The notes beneath the pieces were generated by a model. The model saw only the letters and a program-made list of their open reading frames with translations. It had not been told where the DNA came from and did no database searches. The position numbers and the translations under genes were made by a program. DNA of 64,000 bases from Flavobacteriales bacterium (lineage in GTDB: Bacteria; Bacteroidota; Bacteroidia; Flavobacteriales_F; PHOS-HE28). Position 1 is the first letter of the stretch. The number at the start of each line of letters is the position of its first letter. Positions 61,316 to 64,000 of the stretch are shown here, in pieces. The stretch is from positions 1,089,033 to 1,153,032 of the forward strand of contig JAHBUK010000001.1 of the NCBI GenBank assembly GCA_019638115.1, in the 5' to 3' direction.

Positions 61316-62950
61316 ATGCGCGCCCTTTCGGACCTCAAGCGGCACTCGGGCGTCCTGCTCTTCGTTCTCGGCTTCGTGCTGTTCTGTGCGGTCTACGAGT
61401 ATGGCCGCGTGCTGAACCTGCCTCCCTTCCCGCATCACCTGAGCCGGCAGACCACCGGCCTTTCCTTCGCATACACCTACTGGCAACAGGGTAACGACCT
61501 CCTCGACCCCCAGCTGCAGCACCTCTTCGCCGATGGGCTCAGCTCAGGCCGCACGGTGGCTGAGTTCCCCATCCTGTACTATGTGATCGCCAAGCTCTGG
61601 CACTTCACGGGGCCCAGTGAATTCGTGTACCGTGCGTTCATGCTCGTGCTCCACTTCCTGGCCAGTTACGTGCTGTTCACCCTCTTCCGCCGGGTGTTGC
61701 AGCATGCGGGCTGGGCGGCCATGCTGACCCTCTTCTTCTTCACCTCGCCCACCATCGTGTATTTCGCCATCGGCTTCATGCCCGATGTACCCTCGTTCGA
61801 TCTGGTGCTCATCGCGCTCGCGGTGCTGTGGTCGGCCGGTGTGCAGGGGATGACGCGTTGGCGCATCCTCCTGGCCTCCGCCCTGTTCCTGCTCGCCGCA
61901 CTGCTGAAGGTCACTGCGCTCATGGTGCCTTTGACCATCCTCGCCGTGCTGCTGGTCCGCGCGTTGTTCCGCCGCGCAGCAGATCCTCGGAATGACTTCT
62001 TCAGGCACAAAGGGCTACTCGTCGGATGCCTTCTGTTGGTGCTTGCAGGTACTGCAGCGTGGTATGCATGGTCCGCGGCCTTTGTAAGGGAACACGGTGT
62101 GGCCTATTCGCACAGCGGAACATGGGCCTTGTGGGACCTGCCCCAAGAGGACGCGATCCGCGCCTGGACCTTTGGCAAGGAGGTGCTTGTGTACCAGTTG
62201 TTCGACACGCCGGCCTGGATCCTCTTCGGTCTGCTGCTCTTGTTCCTGCTCCATCATACACGCCGTGTCCCTCTTGTGCTGTGGGTCGCCACGGTGGTGC
62301 TCGCTGCGGGCACCGTGCTCTACACGCTGCTCTGGTTCATCACCCTCGATGCGCACGAGTACTACTTCATCCACCCCATCATCCTGCTGATGCTGCTGGC
62401 CGGAACGGCCCTCTGGCTCCTCCGTGAGCGCCATCCCAAAGCCTTCGGGTCCGTGTACCTGCGTGGGGCCTTCCTGCTTTTCCTGGGTTACCACTTGGTG
62501 TATGCCGCCAACAATCACGGGGTACGTACGCGCGGCGATGGGCCTTTGCGGGAGGGGGCGTTCCTGCCCTTGCTGCACCCGGCCGAAGTGGCGTTCTGGG
62601 ACCGCATGCAATACTGGACCATGAAGCCCATGCTCAGCATGGCGCCCTACCTGCGCTCCATCGGGGTGCAACAGGAAGACCTGGTCATGTGCATGAGCGA
62701 TCGCACCGTAACGGGTGCGCTCTACTTCCTGAAGCAACGGGGCTGGGTGGACTTTGCCATCAATCCCCTGACACCCGAAGCGATCGATGCCCGGATCGAG
62801 GCCGGCGCGAGCTACCTCTTGCTGTATGAAGGGGACTGGGACGACCGGCCGGAGCTCCACCGTTTCATGACGCGACAGATCGGCTACTACAAAGGGATGC
62901 GCGTGTTCGACCTGCGTGCTTCAAGTGTTCCAGTGCCAGTGTCCGAATGA
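61316..62950 (+). CDS. GT39-like membrane glycosyltransferase
   Basis: 544 residues from the ATG at 61316, 13 nt after scoB. Eleven or so transmembrane helices. The first periplasmic loop has SRQTTGLSFAYTYWQQGNDLLDP and RTVAEFPILYYVIAKLWH, the pattern of dolichyl/polyprenyl-phosphate mannosyltransferase families. The C-terminal soluble segment (about 420-544) includes EDLVMCMSDRTVTGALYFL. It is only distantly related to the two GT-C proteins upstream. The following GT2 gene may provide a polyprenyl-linked donor sugar. Confidence 0.75.
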   Translation: MRALSDLKRHSGVLLFVLGFVLFCAVYEYGRVLNLPPFPHHLSRQTTGLSFAYTYWQQGNDLLDPQLQHLFADGLSSGRTVAEFPILYYVIAKLWHFTGPSEFVYRAFMLVLHFLASYVLFTLFRRVLQHAGWAAMLTLFFFTSPTIVYFAIGFMPDVPSFDLVLIALAVLWSAGVQGMTRWRILLASALFLLAALLKVTALMVPLTILAVLLVRALFRRAADPRNDFFRHKGLLVGCLLLVLAGTAAWYAWSAAFVREHGVAYSHSGTWALWDLPQEDAIRAWTFGKEVLVYQLFDTPAWILFGLLLLFLLHHTRRVPLVLWVATVVLAAGTVLYTLLWFITLDAHEYYFIHPIILLMLLAGTALWLLRERHPKAFGSVYLRGAFLLFLGYHLVYAANNHGVRTRGDGPLREGAFLPLLHPAEVAFWDRMQYWTMKPMLSMAPYLRSIGVQQEDLVMCMSDRTVTGALYFLKQRGWVDFAINPLTPEAIDARIEAGASYLLLYEGDWDDRPELHRFMTRQIGYYKGMRVFDLRASSVPVPVSE

Positions 62951-63076
62951 TGGCCCGTGATGTCGATCGGAGAGGAGCTTGCGGTGCAGCTTTATGAACC
63001 CATTCTTACAGGTGTGTGTCGGGCTTTTCATGCTGGTGGATCTTGGCACAAGAGTACCTTCGCCAACACCGCCTAA

Positions 63077-63802
63077 ATGGCCCTGATGAATACGATCCAT
63101 AAGCTCTCCATCATCATTCCCGCTTACAACGAAGAGCGCACCATCCACCTGATCCTGGACAAAGTGCGCGCGGTGCAGTTGGTGAACGGCATTGGCAAGG
63201 AGGTGGTGATCGTGAACGACGGCTCCAAGGACTGCACCGTGCAGGCCGTGGAGCGCTACATGGCCGCCCATCCGGAGATGGGCATCAAGTTCTTCCAGCA
63301 GCCCCGCAACATGGGCAAGGGAGCGGCCATCCACCGCGGTATTCTGGAGGCCACGGGCGAGTACCTGATCGTGCAGGATGCCGATCTGGAGTACGACCCC
63401 CGCGAATACAACGACCTGCTCCGGCCGGTGGTGGAAGGCTTCGCCGATGTGGTGTACGGCTCGCGTTTCATGGGCCACCACCCGCACCGCATCCTCTTCT
63501 TCTGGCATAGCATCGGCAACGCATTCCTCACCTTCCTGTCCAACGCGTTCAACAATTTGAACCTTACGGACATGGAGACCTGCTACAAGCTGATCCGCAG
63601 CGACATCGCCAAGGGCTTGAAGCTGCAGGAGAAGCGCTTCGGCTTTGAGCCGGAGGTCACGGCCAAGCTTGCCCGGGTGAAGGACATCCGCATCTACGAA
63701 GTGGGCATCAGCTACTACGGCCGCACCTATGCGGAAGGCAAGAAGATCGGCTGGAAGGATGGCTTCCGCGCCATCTGGTGCATCGTGAAGTACGGGCTCT
63801 GA
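63077..63802 (+). CDS. GT2 glycosyltransferase, DPM1-like
   Basis: 241 residues (ATG at 63077; 63086 is also possible). GT-A fold motifs are [26 protein letters not shown] and the DxD-type [26 protein letters not shown] and [16 protein letters not shown] agree with the polyprenyl-phosphate sugar synthase branch. No C-terminal transmembrane helices, so it is the soluble DPM1-like type. It would make a lipid-linked sugar that the neighbouring GT-C proteins could use. A TACCTTCG box is at 63055-63062. Confidence 0.93.
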   Translation: MALMNTIHKLSIIIPAYNEERTIHLILDKVRAVQLVNGIGKEVVIVNDGSKDCTVQAVERYMAAHPEMGIKFFQQPRNMGKGAAIHRGILEATGEYLIVQDADLEYDPREYNDLLRPVVEGFADVVYGSRFMGHHPHRILFFWHSIGNAFLTFLSNAFNNLNLTDMETCYKLIRSDIAKGLKLQEKRFGFEPEVTAKLARVKDIRIYEVGISYYGRTYAEGKKIGWKDGFRAIWCIVKYGL

Positions 63803-64000
63803 CGTGCCCTTCATGGATTTTATTGATTCGACACCTATTTAGCGGACGTTTTGTCCTACATGTGGATTTTGCCAGGGCATGCGTGCGAACGATTCCAGAA
63901 AGCTGTCGATGCCCTAGCTCAATGAGCGTCGTCGGCTAGCAGTGCAATGCAGGCTCAAGGGCATGTCCCGCAATATGTTGACCGAAGCCTCGCAACGGTG
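63803..64000. other. Non-coding tail of the window
   Basis: 198 nt with lower GC than its surroundings. No reading frame of convincing length or family is found on either strand; the longest plus-strand frame from an ATG gives about 21 residues. It could be the edge of an unseen gene or element. Confidence 0.4.

Overview
The window looks like a chromosomal segment of an uncultured, fairly GC-rich member of the Bacteroidota, most likely Flavobacteriales. The evidence is the gliding lipoprotein gene gldH, secreted proteins with C-terminal type IX secretion (T9SS) sorting domains, an IPExxxVDY-family gene between rnc and pyk, a LytTR response regulator, and several promoters of the Bacteroidota type (TTG, about 19 bp, TAnnTTTG or TAnnTTCG). 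No rRNA, CRISPR array, prophage or intact insertion sequence was recognised. One tRNA gene (Asn, GTT) is present.

Layout. 1-5.2 kb: a MORN/YwqK-like repeat protein cut by the window edge, then a six-PAS histidine kinase with its LytTR regulator. 5.2-11 kb: a lipoprotein, RNase R, prs, rplY, pth and ferritin. 11-16.7 kb: a secreted M28 peptidase divergent from a YfiR / TPR / HAMP-PP2C signalling operon, then a universal stress protein. 16.7-21.2 kb: two short ssb paralogues bracket an ECF sigma factor, a protein joining an inner-membrane anti-sigma-like part to an outer-membrane barrel, and a PKD/T9SS protein. Both ssb genes have the same phased 10-bp repeat array upstream. 21-31.3 kb: an AsmA-like protein, tRNA-Asn, a PfkB kinase, T9SS proteins, a superoxide dismutase with an export signal, a biotin carrier protein, rnhA, marC, purN and an iodotyrosine-deiodinase-type flavoprotein. 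31.3-35.6 kb: acpP-fabF-rnc-IPExxxVDY-pyk. 35.6-43.5 kb: a geranylgeranyl reductase-like enzyme, pheS, a cyclophilin, CvpA, a GT-C membrane protein, a cold-shock-domain protein and a sterol desaturase family enzyme.

43.6-48 kb is an accessory island next to pgk. It holds two toxin-antitoxin pairs, two lone exported proteins and two decayed copies of the pgk 3' end, each with the same 35-nt palindromic insert at the same place. 48-55.6 kb: holB, an RHH-PIN toxin-antitoxin pair with an operator-like inverted repeat, ricT-gldH, a class A penicillin-binding protein and a DUF2007-like membrane protein. 55.6-63.8 kb: scoA and scoB are separated by a gatgtg minisatellite, a four-helix-bundle gene and two paralogous GT-C membrane proteins; a third GT-C protein and a polyprenyl-phosphate-type GT2 follow.

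The best candidates for something undescribed are the phased repeats shared by the two ssb promoters, the pgk-3'-derived repeats that punctuate the accessory island, and the split sco locus with its minisatellite-bracketed four-helix-bundle gene. Several genes also have a TTTG promoter box only 4-5 nt before the start codon, which suggests leaderless mRNAs.
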